Shown here: in pieces, positions 29,868 to 38,322 of the stretch
Layout of the letters: every line of letters starts with the position of its first letter
How positions within the stretch are numbered: the first letter of the stretch is position 1
Source: Exilibacterium sp.
GTDB lineage: Bacteria > Pseudomonadota > Gammaproteobacteria > Pseudomonadales > Cellvibrionaceae
Assembly: GCA_028280195.1 (NCBI GenBank)
Contig: JANQMH010000046.1
Location: forward strand, 1-64,000
DNA length: 64,000 nt
Direction of reading: 5' to 3'
Made by a program: the position numbers and the translations under genes
Notes under the pieces: generated by a model
Told to the model about the DNA's origin: nothing
The model's database searches: none
The model's input: the letters and a program-made list of their open reading frames with translations, nothing else

Positions 29868-32312
29868 CTACCTCAAATTAATAATCGTCTGCGTAGTCTG
29901 ATCCGCCGTCTCTATCGTCTTGGCACTGGCCTGAAAGTTGCGCTGGGCGATAATCAGGTTGACCAGCTGCTGCGACAGATCGACATTGGATTCCTCCAGC
30001 GCGCCGGACTGAATCACCCCCAGTGCCGCAGTGCCGGGGGCACTGATATTGGGGACGCCGGACTCAAAGTTTTCCGCCCACATGGTGTCGCCCACCTGCT
30101 GCAGACCCTGGGCATTGGGAAAATCAGCCAGCGCTACCTGCGCCAGTATCTGCGCCTCACCATTGCTGAAACGGGCAAATACGATGCCGGTTTCATCGAT
30201 ACTGATACCCGACAACTGACCGGTGGAAAAACCGTCCTGATCGACTCTGTCAACGGAAAAATCATCGCCATACTGGGTCGAGCCGTCCAGGCTGATTTCA
30301 AAGTTGGAGCTGCTGGGCGGGTCCGGGATCGGCAGCGTTCCCCCGGACAACACATTCTGCGGGCCGAGCGCGCCGGTCACATCGCCGTCGGCATCCAGCG
30401 GTGTCCAGTTGGAAATCAGGATGGGCTCGGTCAGCACCTCGTTGAGCGTGCCGTTCTGGTTGAAATGTACATTGAAAGAGGCGCGTGTCGGGTCAGTTTG
30501 ACCGGGTAACGGATCGCCCACATCGCGGCCATCAATCTGAACATGCATCAGCCAGTGGTTGGGCGAAGTAGTGGGATCACTGGGGTCGAACGGCTGCTTG
30601 ACAAAATACTGGGTCATTATGTGGGGGTTGCCAAGGCTGTCAAATATCGTCAGCGAGGTGGCATGATTGTATGTCGACTGGTCGGCGGGGTCGAACTGAT
30701 TGACAACGATGGGCTGGATAGAGGAGGCGAAACCGGCATTGAACATAACCCCGAGCGGGGTGACATTGGCCACCGAATAATTTTCGTCGAGCACGATATC
30801 GATGGAGCCCCCGACCACAACGGCATTACCCGCCGCCGCACTGAGGTTTTGCGCCCCGGCAATCGGCACCGTCGCCAGGCCATCGGCGGCCGAGTCCACC
30901 TCCAGAATCTCGGAAGTCGCAACACCGCTGCCGTCCACCTCGATTCTGTCGCCGTCATCGGTGCTGGAAACGACAAATTCCAGATCACTGCCAATTGTCG
31001 AGCGTACCGTCAAATCACCGCTGGCGGCATCAAACGAGGCCGATACGCCCGGCAGCGTCGAGGAAGTCAAGGCATTGATTTCCGCCTCCAGTTCGAGCAG
31101 GGAGTTACTGGTGAGATCGACACCGTTGAGGTTAATGGTCAAATTGCCGTTCTGGTTGAGATAAAGCGCGCCGCGCAGTGTCGCCTCGGTGCTCGCGGTT
31201 GCGGAAACACCGCCCAGTGCATTCAATTCAGCAGCGGTCTGCGCGGCGCTGGCGAAGCGCTGGCTGGTATAGGTGACCGTGGTACCGTCCGGGTCGGTGA
31301 TATCCAGTGACGTCGCCTGGTAGCCATTGTTGGCCGCCGCGGTGCCGGAGTTATCCAAGGGGTCGCCATCGAGCCCGATGACCGCGGCATTGGTGCCGCT
31401 GGTTACCGAAATGGTGGAGGCCTCACCACTTTCCAGCGCCCGCAGTTCGACATTGAACTGCCCGCCCGCTTCATTCACCACCGCCACCACATCGATCGGC
31501 GACTGCGCGGGGTTGATGGGCGAGAACAGTTGCGCATTGATGGCCGCCACCATGGCATTGGCGTCGGCCAGGGTATTGAGTGCGGCCGGCGCGCCGTTGG
31601 TAAAATCAAGTGTCACTGACACCGTGCCGTTGTTTCCCGAAGCGCCTGCCAGCGTCACGTCAAAATCAATCGAGTCGGTGGTAAAATCAAAGCCCGCAGC
31701 CACCGGTACGTTATTGCCCACCACCGCCGTCGTCTGTGCGGTCTGCAGGCCGGTGCGGGCATCGCCAATGGCGGCACCGTCGGTGGAAAAGGTCGAACCG
31801 ATGCCCTGCAGCACCGGCTCGCGGGAATCGAGCAGCAGGGTCGATTCGACCCCGGTGGTCTGCCGCGGCGCCTGGTTGCCGGAGTCGATGCGCAAATCGC
31901 CAAGCACGCCGTTGATATTGCCCGACTCATCGGCACCGAAGCCCTGCAGTCGCGCACCGACACCGTTGACGACAAAGCCGTCGGCATCGAGCCCGAAGGT
32001 TCCGGCGCGGGTATAGGCGCGGTCGCCGTCGTTGCTGACGATGAAAAAACCGGTGCCGCTGATGGCGAGGTCAAGCTCACTTTCGGTGAAAGAGACATTG
32101 CCCTGGGTGAACTGCTGGGCGACACTCTGCGTGCGCACACCGCTGCCGATGGGATTGCCGCCACCGCCCAGAACGGTAGTGGCATAGACATCGCCAAATT
32201 CCACCCGCGAGCTTTTAAAGCCGTGGGTGGAGGCATTGGCAATATTGTTACCCGTTACCCTGAGATCGGAGGAGGCGGCGCGGATGCCACTGAGAGCGGT
32301 ATTGAAAGGCAT
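29868..32312 (-). CDS. flgE: Flagellar hook protein FlgE (large)
   Basis: An 814-residue hook subunit, about twice the enteric length. The N-terminus MPFNTALSGIRAASSDLRVTGNNIANASTHGF and the C-terminus ALEESNVDLSQQLVNLIIAQRNFQASAKTI, each in conserved blocks, are canonical. The additional residues lie in the central surface domains (about 150-560). Like the other external parts of this flagellum it is enlarged, while rod proteins are not. The stop codon lies 12 bases from the repeat element. Confidence 0.95.
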   Translation of the reverse strand: MPFNTALSGIRAASSDLRVTGNNIANASTHGFKSSRVEFGDVYATTVLGGGGNPIGSGVRTQSVAQQFTQGNVSFTESELDLAISGTGFFIVSNDGDRAYTRAGTFGLDADGFVVNGVGARLQGFGADESGNINGVLGDLRIDSGNQAPRQTTGVESTLLLDSREPVLQGIGSTFSTDGAAIGDARTGLQTAQTTAVVGNNVPVAAGFDFTTDSIDFDVTLAGASGNNGTVSVTLDFTNGAPAALNTLADANAMVAAINAQLFSPINPAQSPIDVVAVVNEAGGQFNVELRALESGEASTISVTSGTNAAVIGLDGDPLDNSGTAAANNGYQATSLDITDPDGTTVTYTSQRFASAAQTAAELNALGGVSATASTEATLRGALYLNQNGNLTINLNGVDLTSNSLLELEAEINALTSSTLPGVSASFDAASGDLTVRSTIGSDLEFVVSSTDDGDRIEVDGSGVATSEILEVDSAADGLATVPIAGAQNLSAAAGNAVVVGGSIDIVLDENYSVANVTPLGVMFNAGFASSIQPIVVNQFDPADQSTYNHATSLTIFDSLGNPHIMTQYFVKQPFDPSDPTTSPNHWLMHVQIDGRDVGDPLPGQTDPTRASFNVHFNQNGTLNEVLTEPILISNWTPLDADGDVTGALGPQNVLSGGTLPIPDPPSSSNFEISLDGSTQYGDDFSVDRVDQDGFSTGQLSGISIDETGIVFARFSNGEAQILAQVALADFPNAQGLQQVGDTMWAENFESGVPNISAPGTAALGVIQSGALEESNVDLSQQLVNLIIAQRNFQASAKTIETADQTTQTIINLR

Positions 32313-32334
32313 AGCTGACTCCTAATGCGTCGCG

Positions 32335-33057
32335 TCAATTAAACTGTTTTACTTCATCCAGGCTGACGATTCCCAACCCGGCGAGATTCAGGTTCAAGCC
32401 CTCGGGGCCCAGGGTCACACTGTTGACATTAGCGCTCAGTGCGGTGTCGAGTTGGGTGTTTTCACCCTCGATCATGGCGCTGACCTCGAAGCGGTATTTG
32501 CCCGGCGCCAGCGCCTCGGGCAACTGGTTCTGCGGTATGCCCTTGGTCCAGTCGACTATCTCGCCGTTGACCTCCAGGTTGATACCGTCCCAGCGGAACA
32601 CTTTATCACCCGCGGCCTGTGCCCCGAGCGGCATGTCCTGCAGCAGCGCACCGGATTCGGAATAGACCTTGATACTCATCCCGGGGGTGCTGGCAGGCAG
32701 CGTCACCAGGCCGGAGACATAGCTTTGCGGGTCGAGAATCGCCGTCTCAGATGCGACGGTTACCGAACGGCCCACCAGGGACGATGCCTGCAGGGCCTGA
32801 TTGGAGAGAAAACTCGCATTGAAGTCGTCAAAGCTGTTATTGAGCCGGTCGATTCCCTCGACCGAGCTGAACTGCGCCAGCTGCGCGATAAATTCACCGT
32901 TTTCCTGCGGGCTCAAGGGGTCCTGGTTTTCCAGTTGGGCGATCATCAACTGCAGAAATTCGTTCTGGCCCAACTCGTTGCTTTTCGTGTCTTCACGGGT
33001 TTTATCGCCGATGGATAAGCCGTTTAACACACTGCCGGCGGCATTGACTTCTGGCAT
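32335..33057 (-). CDS. flgD: Hook-assembly scaffold FlgD
   Basis: A 240-residue hook-cap protein. The N-terminal LGQNEFLQLMIAQLENQDPLSPQ block and FIAQLAQFSSVEGIDRLN are FlgD hallmarks; the C-terminal part (about 105-200) is the FlgD tudor/Ig-like region with GDKVFRWDG. It follows flgC by 21 bases. Confidence 0.95.
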   Translation of the reverse strand: MPEVNAAGSVLNGLSIGDKTREDTKSNELGQNEFLQLMIAQLENQDPLSPQENGEFIAQLAQFSSVEGIDRLNNSFDDFNASFLSNQALQASSLVGRSVTVASETAILDPQSYVSGLVTLPASTPGMSIKVYSESGALLQDMPLGAQAAGDKVFRWDGINLEVNGEIVDWTKGIPQNQLPEALAPGKYRFEVSAMIEGENTQLDTALSANVNSVTLGPEGLNLNLAGLGIVSLDEVKQFN

Positions 33058-33078
33058 AGTGCTACCCTCTCCCCCCGC

Positions 33079-33522
33079 TTACTGGCCCAGGCTCAATGCC
33101 CGCTGCAGCATCTGCTTGGCAGAGTTCATGACTTCGACGTTCATCTGGAAGGAGCGCGACGCCGAAATCATATTGGTCATCTCTTCCACCACATTGACGT
33201 TGGGATAGAATACATAACCCTCCTCGTCAGCCTGCGGGTGGTGGGGTTCATAGCGCCGCTGCAGCGGGGCATCGCTTTCGACGATGCCCAGCACGCGCAC
33301 ACCGGCACTGCTGCTGTTGTTCAAATCCGTATCCGTATCGAAGCCGCTGTCGAGCACCGACTTTTGCACGCTGGCAAATACCGGATGGCGGCCGCGGTAG
33401 ACGGCATCGCCGCTGGAGCTGGCCGCCTGGGCATTGGCCAGATTGCTGGCGGTGGTATTGAGGCGAATGCTCTGCGCATTCATACCCGATCCGGCGATAT
33501 CGAAAATGCTGCCTAATGACAT
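33079..33522 (-). CDS. flgC: Proximal rod protein FlgC
   Basis: A 147-residue rod protein. MSLGSIFDIAGSGMNAQSIR and LNTTASNLANAQA open the family domain, and NVNVVEEMTNMISASRSFQMNVEVMNSAKQM closes it across two conserved blocks. Length is standard. It follows flgB by 49 bases. Confidence 0.96.
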   Translation of the reverse strand: MSLGSIFDIAGSGMNAQSIRLNTTASNLANAQAASSSGDAVYRGRHPVFASVQKSVLDSGFDTDTDLNNSSSAGVRVLGIVESDAPLQRRYEPHHPQADEEGYVFYPNVNVVEEMTNMISASRSFQMNVEVMNSAKQMLQRALSLGQ

Positions 33523-33571
33523 AGCTACTGGCTCCGCGCTAAGGTCCGGTCAGCGGCGACCGGCGACTGTA

Positions 33572-33976
33572 TTACAGTTCACCGCGAATGGCGGTTTTCA
33601 GTCCCTTGAAGGTGCTGTTCAAAAATTCGAAGCTGGCCTGGTAAGCCAGGGTGTTCTGCATAAATTCCGCATGTTCGACCTGCTCTTCGACAGTATTGCC
33701 ATCGACCGACGCTTGCTGAGGCGTACGGTAGAGCAATTGGCTGTCATCCGCCTGCAGGGCGCCGGGCTGGTGCCGGGCGTGGGTTGCCGCCATGGCGATG
33801 GTATCGGACTGCAGGCGCATGCGGTCTTTGAGCAGTTGCTGAAAGTCGATATCCCGCGCCTTGAAATTGGGGGTATCGGCATTGGCGAGATTATTGGCCA
33901 GCACCGAAGCGCGCTGGCTGCGCAGTATCAATGCGCTATCGTGAATACCCAGCGCTTTTTCAAAACTGATCGACAT
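33572..33976 (-). CDS. flgB: Proximal rod protein FlgB
   Basis: A 134-residue rod protein, first gene of the flg operon. ALGIHDSALILRSQRASVLANNLANADTPNFKARDI carries the family motif; the C-terminus FLNSTFKGLKTAIRGE is typical. A near-perfect sigma-54 promoter lies 45 bases upstream. Confidence 0.96.
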   Translation of the reverse strand: MSISFEKALGIHDSALILRSQRASVLANNLANADTPNFKARDIDFQQLLKDRMRLQSDTIAMAATHARHQPGALQADDSQLLYRTPQQASVDGNTVEEQVEHAEFMQNTLAYQASFEFLNSTFKGLKTAIRGEL

Positions 33977-34020
33977 TGGTCTGTTCCACTTGGCTCGGGA
34001 GTCTTGTCTACACGGAAAAC

Positions 34021-34036
34021 AGCAAAGCCTGTGCCA
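34021..34036 (-). promoter_or_regulatory. Sigma-54 promoter of the flgBCDEFGHIJKL operon
   Basis: On the minus strand TGGCAC-AGGCT-TTGCT is a consensus -24/-12 element with correct spacing. The start would be near 34009, about 33 bases before flgB. Control would be by a FlrC/FleR-type activator, not in the window. Confidence 0.9.
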
Positions 34037-34147
34037 ATGCTGTGAATTAATTTATGTATTTGTTTTTTATGAGATTTTTTGCTTAATTGAATTGCTGCAG
34101 GGAGGGTTTGGGGTGAAAGCGGCAAGGTCTTTCCGCCGCGGCGGCAA

Positions 34148-34396
34148 GGGGAAAGGGGAAAGGGGAAAGGGAAAAGGGAAAAGGGAAAAGGGAAAAGGGA
34201 AAAGGGAAAAGGGAAAAGGGAAAAGGGAAAAGGGAAAAGTACGATTTGCTGGGATAGTGGGGATGTCAAGTACGGGGCGTATTCGGAGCCATCTTCGAGC
34301 GGCAAGGAGCGGGGTCGGACCCCAACCGTGCCGCCCCAACTCCGATCATGAAACTTTTTTGGTTTTACTTTTCCCTTTCAACTTTTCCCTTTTCCC
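34148..34396. repeat. GGGAAAA-heptamer inverted element, copy 2
   Basis: Three GGGGAAA and ten GGGAAAA heptamers run from 34148 to 34238. The core (from 34239) matches copy 1 closely but carries an insertion of about 35 bases, and the right arm (34366-34396) is interrupted by CAA. The right arm overlaps the 3' end of cheR, so the last CheR residues and its stop codon come from the repeat. The element occupies most of the 388 bases between flgB and cheR. Confidence 0.88.
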
Positions 34397-35240
34397 TATA
34401 AACAATCCCCGGATTACAATGCACCATCTCAAACAACCCCGTCTCCCCGGCCAGGCCCTCGGAGGAGCCGAGAAACAGCAGGCCGCCGGGCTTTAGCGCG
34501 CCGTGCAGGCGGCGCAATATGTCGCGCTTGAGTTCGCCGGAGAAATAGATCAGTACATTGCGGCAGTAGATGATGTCGAACTTGCCCAGGCCGACGAAGG
34601 GATCCATCAGGTTGAGCGCCCTGAAATCGATCCGCTCGCGCACCGCCGGCTTGAGACGCCAGCGGTCTTCACCACACTGATCGAAAAACGCCTGCAGCCG
34701 CTCCGCCGACAGCCCGCGCGACAGAGAAAGGTTGTCGTATTCCCCCCGCAGGGCCTGCGCCAGCATGGTATTGGAAAGATCGGTGGCAACGATTTGTACG
34801 GCTCTCGGGCTGCCGGGGCCAAACCGGCGCCGGTGCTCTTCCACCGCCATGCTGATGGAATAGGGCTCCTGCCCCGAGGAACAGGCGGCGGACCAGATGC
34901 GAATACTGCCGGCACCCGGCTGCGCCTGCAACTGCTCGAGCAGCGTGTTTTTCAGGTATTCAAACGGGTAGTTGTCGCGAAACCAGAAGGTTTCATTGGT
35001 GGTCATCGCATCGATGACCTTCTCGCGCAGGCGCGAATGGCGCGAGCGCTTCATCTCGTCCACCACCGCGGTCAGCGAATCGAGGTTGTTTTCCAGCAGA
35101 ATACCGCGAATGCGCGTCGCTACCAGGTACTGTTTATTCTCGCCCAGAAAGATACCGCACGCTTGCTGCAAAAACTGGCGGAAATACTCGAATTCCCCCT
35201 GCTCCAGCTTGTGGCGCTCCTGTATCGCCTCATTGGTCAT
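34365..35240 (-). CDS. cheR: Chemotaxis methyltransferase CheR
   Basis: A 291-residue SAM-dependent methyltransferase for chemoreceptor glutamates. The N-terminal helical domain (1-about 75) is followed by MTTNETFWFRDNYPFEYL, RIWSAACSSGQEPYSI (SAM site) and FDIIYCRNVLIYFS. The normal fold ends near SEGLAGETGLFEMV; the last 10-12 residues (REKGKVEREK) are encoded by the right arm of the heptamer repeat. It follows cheV by 74 bases, the same pair found next to flgB in Pseudomonas and Vibrio. Confidence 0.95.
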   Translation of the reverse strand: MTNEAIQERHKLEQGEFEYFRQFLQQACGIFLGENKQYLVATRIRGILLENNLDSLTAVVDEMKRSRHSRLREKVIDAMTTNETFWFRDNYPFEYLKNTLLEQLQAQPGAGSIRIWSAACSSGQEPYSISMAVEEHRRRFGPGSPRAVQIVATDLSNTMLAQALRGEYDNLSLSRGLSAERLQAFFDQCGEDRWRLKPAVRERIDFRALNLMDPFVGLGKFDIIYCRNVLIYFSGELKRDILRRLHGALKPGGLLFLGSSEGLAGETGLFEMVHCNPGIVYREKGKVEREK

Positions 35241-35314
35241 AGCTTTTCAGTTCCGAGTTAGGCAGACACACACCCGCCTCTACAGAGACAACAGCCTTTC
35301 GAGACTGCCACTGA

Positions 35315-36265
35315 TCACTCATCATTCAGGATGTCTTCACCGGAGACGGACTTGATTTGTTCATTGACCCGAGCCGCCAATTCGTCTGGATGAAATTTCG
35401 CCACAAAGGCATTGGCCCCGACTTTTTTTACCATGGCCTCATTAAACACCCCACTGAGGGAGGTATGCAAGATAATATGCAGATCTTTGAGCTGCGGATG
35501 TGCCCGCACCTCGGCGGTGAATGTATAGCCGTCCATCTCCGGCATTTCGATATCCGAAATCACCAGCACCAGTTCGCTGTAGGGGTCCTTGCCCTCCTCC
35601 AGCAGGCTGAGCAGGTAGTTATAGGCCTCCCGGCCGTCTTTTTTGGTGGTGGCCTTGACACCGATGGACTCCACTACACGCTGAATCTGCTTGCGCGCAA
35701 TGGCGGAGTCGTCGACTATCAACAAGTGCTTCTGTACCACCCGTTCGGCAATACCGTCCTCGATAATGCCGTCGCTGACACTGTAGTCCTGGGGTGAAAC
35801 CTCGGCCAGGACCTTCTCCACATCGATAATCTCCACCAGCCTGCCCTCCACCTCGGTCACTGCCGTCAGGTAGTTCTCTTTGCCTGCTCCCGTGGGCGGC
35901 GGGTGAATGTCTTCCCAGTTCATGTTGACGATGCGTTCCACCGATCTGACCAGAAAGCCCTGAGTGGAACGGTTGTACTCAGTGATAATTACAAAGCAAT
36001 TGTCGATGTCCTGCAGCGGCGCATGCCCGGTGGCCTGGCTCAGATCCATGATCGACAGGGTGCCGCCGCGAACATGGGCCACACCGCGCACAACCGGGTT
36101 GCGTTTGGGTATTTCGGTGAGGGAGGGACACTGCAGCACCTCCTTGACTTTGAATACATTGATACCGTAGAGCTGATCGGTGCCGAGACGGAACAACAGC
36201 AGTTCCAGGCGGTTTTCGCCCACCAGCTGCGTTCGCTGGTTAACGCTGTCCAGTACACTGGCCAT
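35315..36265 (-). CDS. cheV: Chemotaxis coupling protein CheV
   Basis: A 316-residue protein with an N-terminal CheW-like domain (about 15-165) and a C-terminal receiver domain (about 180-310). The receiver shows HLLIVDDSAIARKQIQ, the phosphoacceptor in VISDIEMPEMDGYTF and the late lysine region FVAKFHPDEL. CheV couples receptors to CheA and adapts by phosphorylation. It is divergent from flgA; the 294-base gap holds the flgA sigma-54 promoter and only a weak candidate for cheV. Confidence 0.95.
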   Translation of the reverse strand: MASVLDSVNQRTQLVGENRLELLLFRLGTDQLYGINVFKVKEVLQCPSLTEIPKRNPVVRGVAHVRGGTLSIMDLSQATGHAPLQDIDNCFVIITEYNRSTQGFLVRSVERIVNMNWEDIHPPPTGAGKENYLTAVTEVEGRLVEIIDVEKVLAEVSPQDYSVSDGIIEDGIAERVVQKHLLIVDDSAIARKQIQRVVESIGVKATTKKDGREAYNYLLSLLEEGKDPYSELVLVISDIEMPEMDGYTFTAEVRAHPQLKDLHIILHTSLSGVFNEAMVKKVGANAFVAKFHPDELAARVNEQIKSVSGEDILNDE

Positions 36266-36407
36266 GATCTCTCCTCTTTTTATCGACTACGCGGCAGTGG
36301 CGCAAACAATCCAGTCGTTGTTTCATAACTCTCGACCCGGTGCGACAGCGCCGGCCAGCGCTGTTTATCACTCGCCCCGCTGCGGCCGAAAGTTATAAAC
36401 AGCTTCT

Positions 36408-36423
36408 AGGCACACTGCTTGCA
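36408..36423 (+). promoter_or_regulatory. Sigma-54 promoter of flgA
   Basis: AGGCAC-ACTGC-TTGCA has the invariant GG and GC ten bases apart and differs from consensus at the first base only. The predicted start near 36434 leaves a leader of about 125 bases to flgA. Confidence 0.7.
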
Positions 36424-36559
36424 TGAAAATTAGCAGCACATTTTATAGCGGCTGGTTTTCGTCGCGCTTTAGTGGCCTGTGGCTGACAAGGGGCGATGTT
36501 GGACCTTTAATTCGGCGCCGCCTGGGTCGGCGTAACCTACATAGAGCATAGGACAAGAT

Positions 36560-37273
36560 ATGTTATTGCGTTGTTTTTATGTCTCTCTGGCGCTGCTTTG
36601 CGGCGCCGGCCCGGCCCTGGCGGCGGCGGAGACAGAGAACCTCGAGCATATCCGCCAGCAGGTGCGCCAGTATCTCCAGCAGCAGTACAGTAGCGATATG
36701 AGTCCGGAAATCGAAGCCGTCAAAATAACGGTCAACAACCTCGACCCGCGCCTGCGGCTGGCAAAATGCGACAAACCTTTGACGCTGGCGCTAACGGACA
36801 ACGGCAGTATAGGCGGCAATGTGACGGTGAGAACCCGCTGCAACAGCCACTCTGCCTGGACCATATTCGTACCGGCACGGGTCGATACCGTGGCCCTGGT
36901 GGCGGTCAGCAGCCGCAGTATGTCGCGCGGCGAACACCTGCAGCAGGGCGACATAGAGATGCTGCCGCGCACGACCTCGGGCCTGGGCTCGGGCTTTGTC
37001 GCCGACCCGGCGCGCATACTGGGCCAGGAGCTGAAGCGCAATATCAACCGCGGCGAGGTACTGCGGCTGTCCAGCCTCAAACCCGCGCGGGTGGTCAAAA
37101 AAGGCGATGCCCTGCGGGTTGAGGCCTATACAGGCACGCTGCTGGTGGTGGCAGCGGGCATTGCTCTGGCAGATGGCCAGATCGGACAGCAGATAAAGGT
37201 CAAAAACACCGCCTCAGAGCGTATTATCAAGGCGCGGGTAGTGGCACCCGGGCGCGTGCAGGTGATGCTGTGA
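36560..37273 (+). CDS. flgA: P-ring assembly chaperone FlgA
   Basis: A 237-residue periplasmic chaperone for FlgI. The signal peptide (about 1-22) is hydrophobic and ends in ALAAAE. The C-terminal SAF-type region (about 110-237) shows VAVSSRSMSRGEHLQQGDIE, ILGQELKRNINRGEVLRLSSL and a final IKARVVAPGRVQV. It starts the plus-strand unit flgA-flgM-flgN-flgZ. Confidence 0.93.
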   Translation: MLLRCFYVSLALLCGAGPALAAAETENLEHIRQQVRQYLQQQYSSDMSPEIEAVKITVNNLDPRLRLAKCDKPLTLALTDNGSIGGNVTVRTRCNSHSAWTIFVPARVDTVALVAVSSRSMSRGEHLQQGDIEMLPRTTSGLGSGFVADPARILGQELKRNINRGEVLRLSSLKPARVVKKGDALRVEAYTGTLLVVAAGIALADGQIGQQIKVKNTASERIIKARVVAPGRVQVML

Positions 37274-37280
37274 TAGTGAC

Positions 37281-37307
37281 TAAAGATCGGGCTGCGGCTG
37301 CCGATAA
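37281..37307 (+). promoter_or_regulatory. Sigma-28 promoter of flgM
   Basis: TAAA (37281-37284), a 15-base spacer and GCCGATAA (37300-37307) form a perfect sigma-28 promoter in the flgA-flgM gap. FlgM would therefore be made both from the flgA transcript and under FliA, its own target, giving the usual feedback loop. Confidence 0.92.
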
Positions 37308-37377
37308 TACCAACAAGTGTACCCGGGTCCCGGCGTGGGGCCCGCTCGAATCAGCGCACTAACGGGAATTGCAGCTC

Positions 37378-37686
37378 ATGGTTATCGATTCAAACAATGG
37401 TATCAATCCGGCCAACACCGGTAATACCCGCGCCCGCGCCGCCGCCGGCGGTACCGGCGGCAGAGAAGGTGGCGCCGGCGAGGCGGACAACCGCAGCCGG
37501 GAAGACGTGGTGTTGAGCCCGGCGGCCCAGTCGCTGGCGCGCCTGGGGGCACAGATTCAAACAGCCACCGATGTCGACGGCGACAAGGTGGCCGCCATCA
37601 AACAGGCCATTGAAAACGGCCGTTTTGAGATAAACGCCGAGCGTATTGCCGATCGCTTGCTGCAACAGGACGATTTGCTGGGCTGA
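37378..37686 (+). CDS. flgM: Anti-sigma-28 factor FlgM
   Basis: A 102-residue FlgM. MVIDSNNGINPANTG matches the family start, so the ATG at 37378 is preferred over an in-frame start at 37369. The C-terminal half shows DVVLSPAAQSLARLGAQI and VAAIKQAIENGRFEINAERIADRLL, the sigma-28-binding helices. The glycine- and alanine-rich middle is probably disordered, as needed for export through the flagellum. Confidence 0.93.
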   Translation: MVIDSNNGINPANTGNTRARAAAGGTGGREGGAGEADNRSREDVVLSPAAQSLARLGAQIQTATDVDGDKVAAIKQAIENGRFEINAERIADRLLQQDDLLG

Positions 37687-37776
37687 AGTCTTACCGCCAT
37701 CTGACTTTGCCACACAATCCCCTGCTGCGCGGTCACGGGCCCGGCGTTTGCCCAGCTGACTGACGAAGGAGGGATT

Positions 37777-38316
37777 ATGCCCCCGCTTGAACCCCGGCCG
37801 CTCGAACCCCAGCCGCTCGAACCAAAGCCGCTGCAACCCAAACAAGTACAACAACTGATCGCAGCCGATACCCGCGCCTGTGAAACCCTGCTGTCGCTGC
37901 TGGAGCGCGAGCAGGCAGCACTCAAGAACCACGACCGCAGCGACCTCAGCGCGCTGCTGGCCGACAAACAGCAGTGCACCGCGGCGCTGGAGCAGGGTGC
38001 GCAACTGCGCCGCCAACTGCTGCAGGCGGCGGGGCTGGCGGGCGGCGAGGACGCCTGGCAGCGGGCCCTGCAGGCACTGGAGCAGCGCCATGGGTGCAGC
38101 GGACTGTGCGACAGCTGGTCGGCGCTGACCGAACTGTTGCGGCAGTGCCGGGAGCGCAACGAGATCAACGGTAAAATGATCACCCGCGGCCAGCAAACCA
38201 TGAATCGCCTGCTGAATCTGCTGCGCGGTCAGACCGCGGCCCCGGGCTTGTACGACCGGGCCGGCGGTAACACTGGCGGCAAAGGGGTGAATGCACACAC
38301 AGTGGTGAAGGCTTGA
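37777..38316 (+). CDS. flgN: FlgK/FlgL export chaperone FlgN
   Basis: A 179-residue helical protein of the FlgN family. VQQLIAADTRACETLLSLLE and LSALLADKQQCTAALEQ form the first helices, and NGKMITRGQQTMNRLLNLL the C-terminal one that binds the junction proteins. The N-terminus carries four PLxP repeats (residues 2-22), probably a disordered tail and possibly a repeat-slippage product. It lies between flgM and flgZ as in Pseudomonas. Confidence 0.88.
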   Translation: MPPLEPRPLEPQPLEPKPLQPKQVQQLIAADTRACETLLSLLEREQAALKNHDRSDLSALLADKQQCTAALEQGAQLRRQLLQAAGLAGGEDAWQRALQALEQRHGCSGLCDSWSALTELLRQCRERNEINGKMITRGQQTMNRLLNLLRGQTAAPGLYDRAGGNTGGKGVNAHTVVKA

Positions 38317-38322
38317 AGAACG

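Noticed and set aside
34148-34238. Short regular repeats that might suggest a CRISPR array
   Set aside because: The heptamers are contiguous with no spacers, and no cas genes are present. This is a simple-sequence tract.
36453-36468. A second sigma-54-like GG-N10-GC spacing upstream of flgA on the plus strand
   Set aside because: Only the GG and GC dinucleotides match. The site at 36408-36423 is much closer to the full consensus.
36445-36471. Possible sigma-28 promoter for cheV on the minus strand (TAAA-15-GCCGCTAT)
   Set aside because: The -10 differs from GCCGATAA at key bases, and the site is about 180 bases from cheV. It is too weak beside the perfect matches elsewhere in the window.
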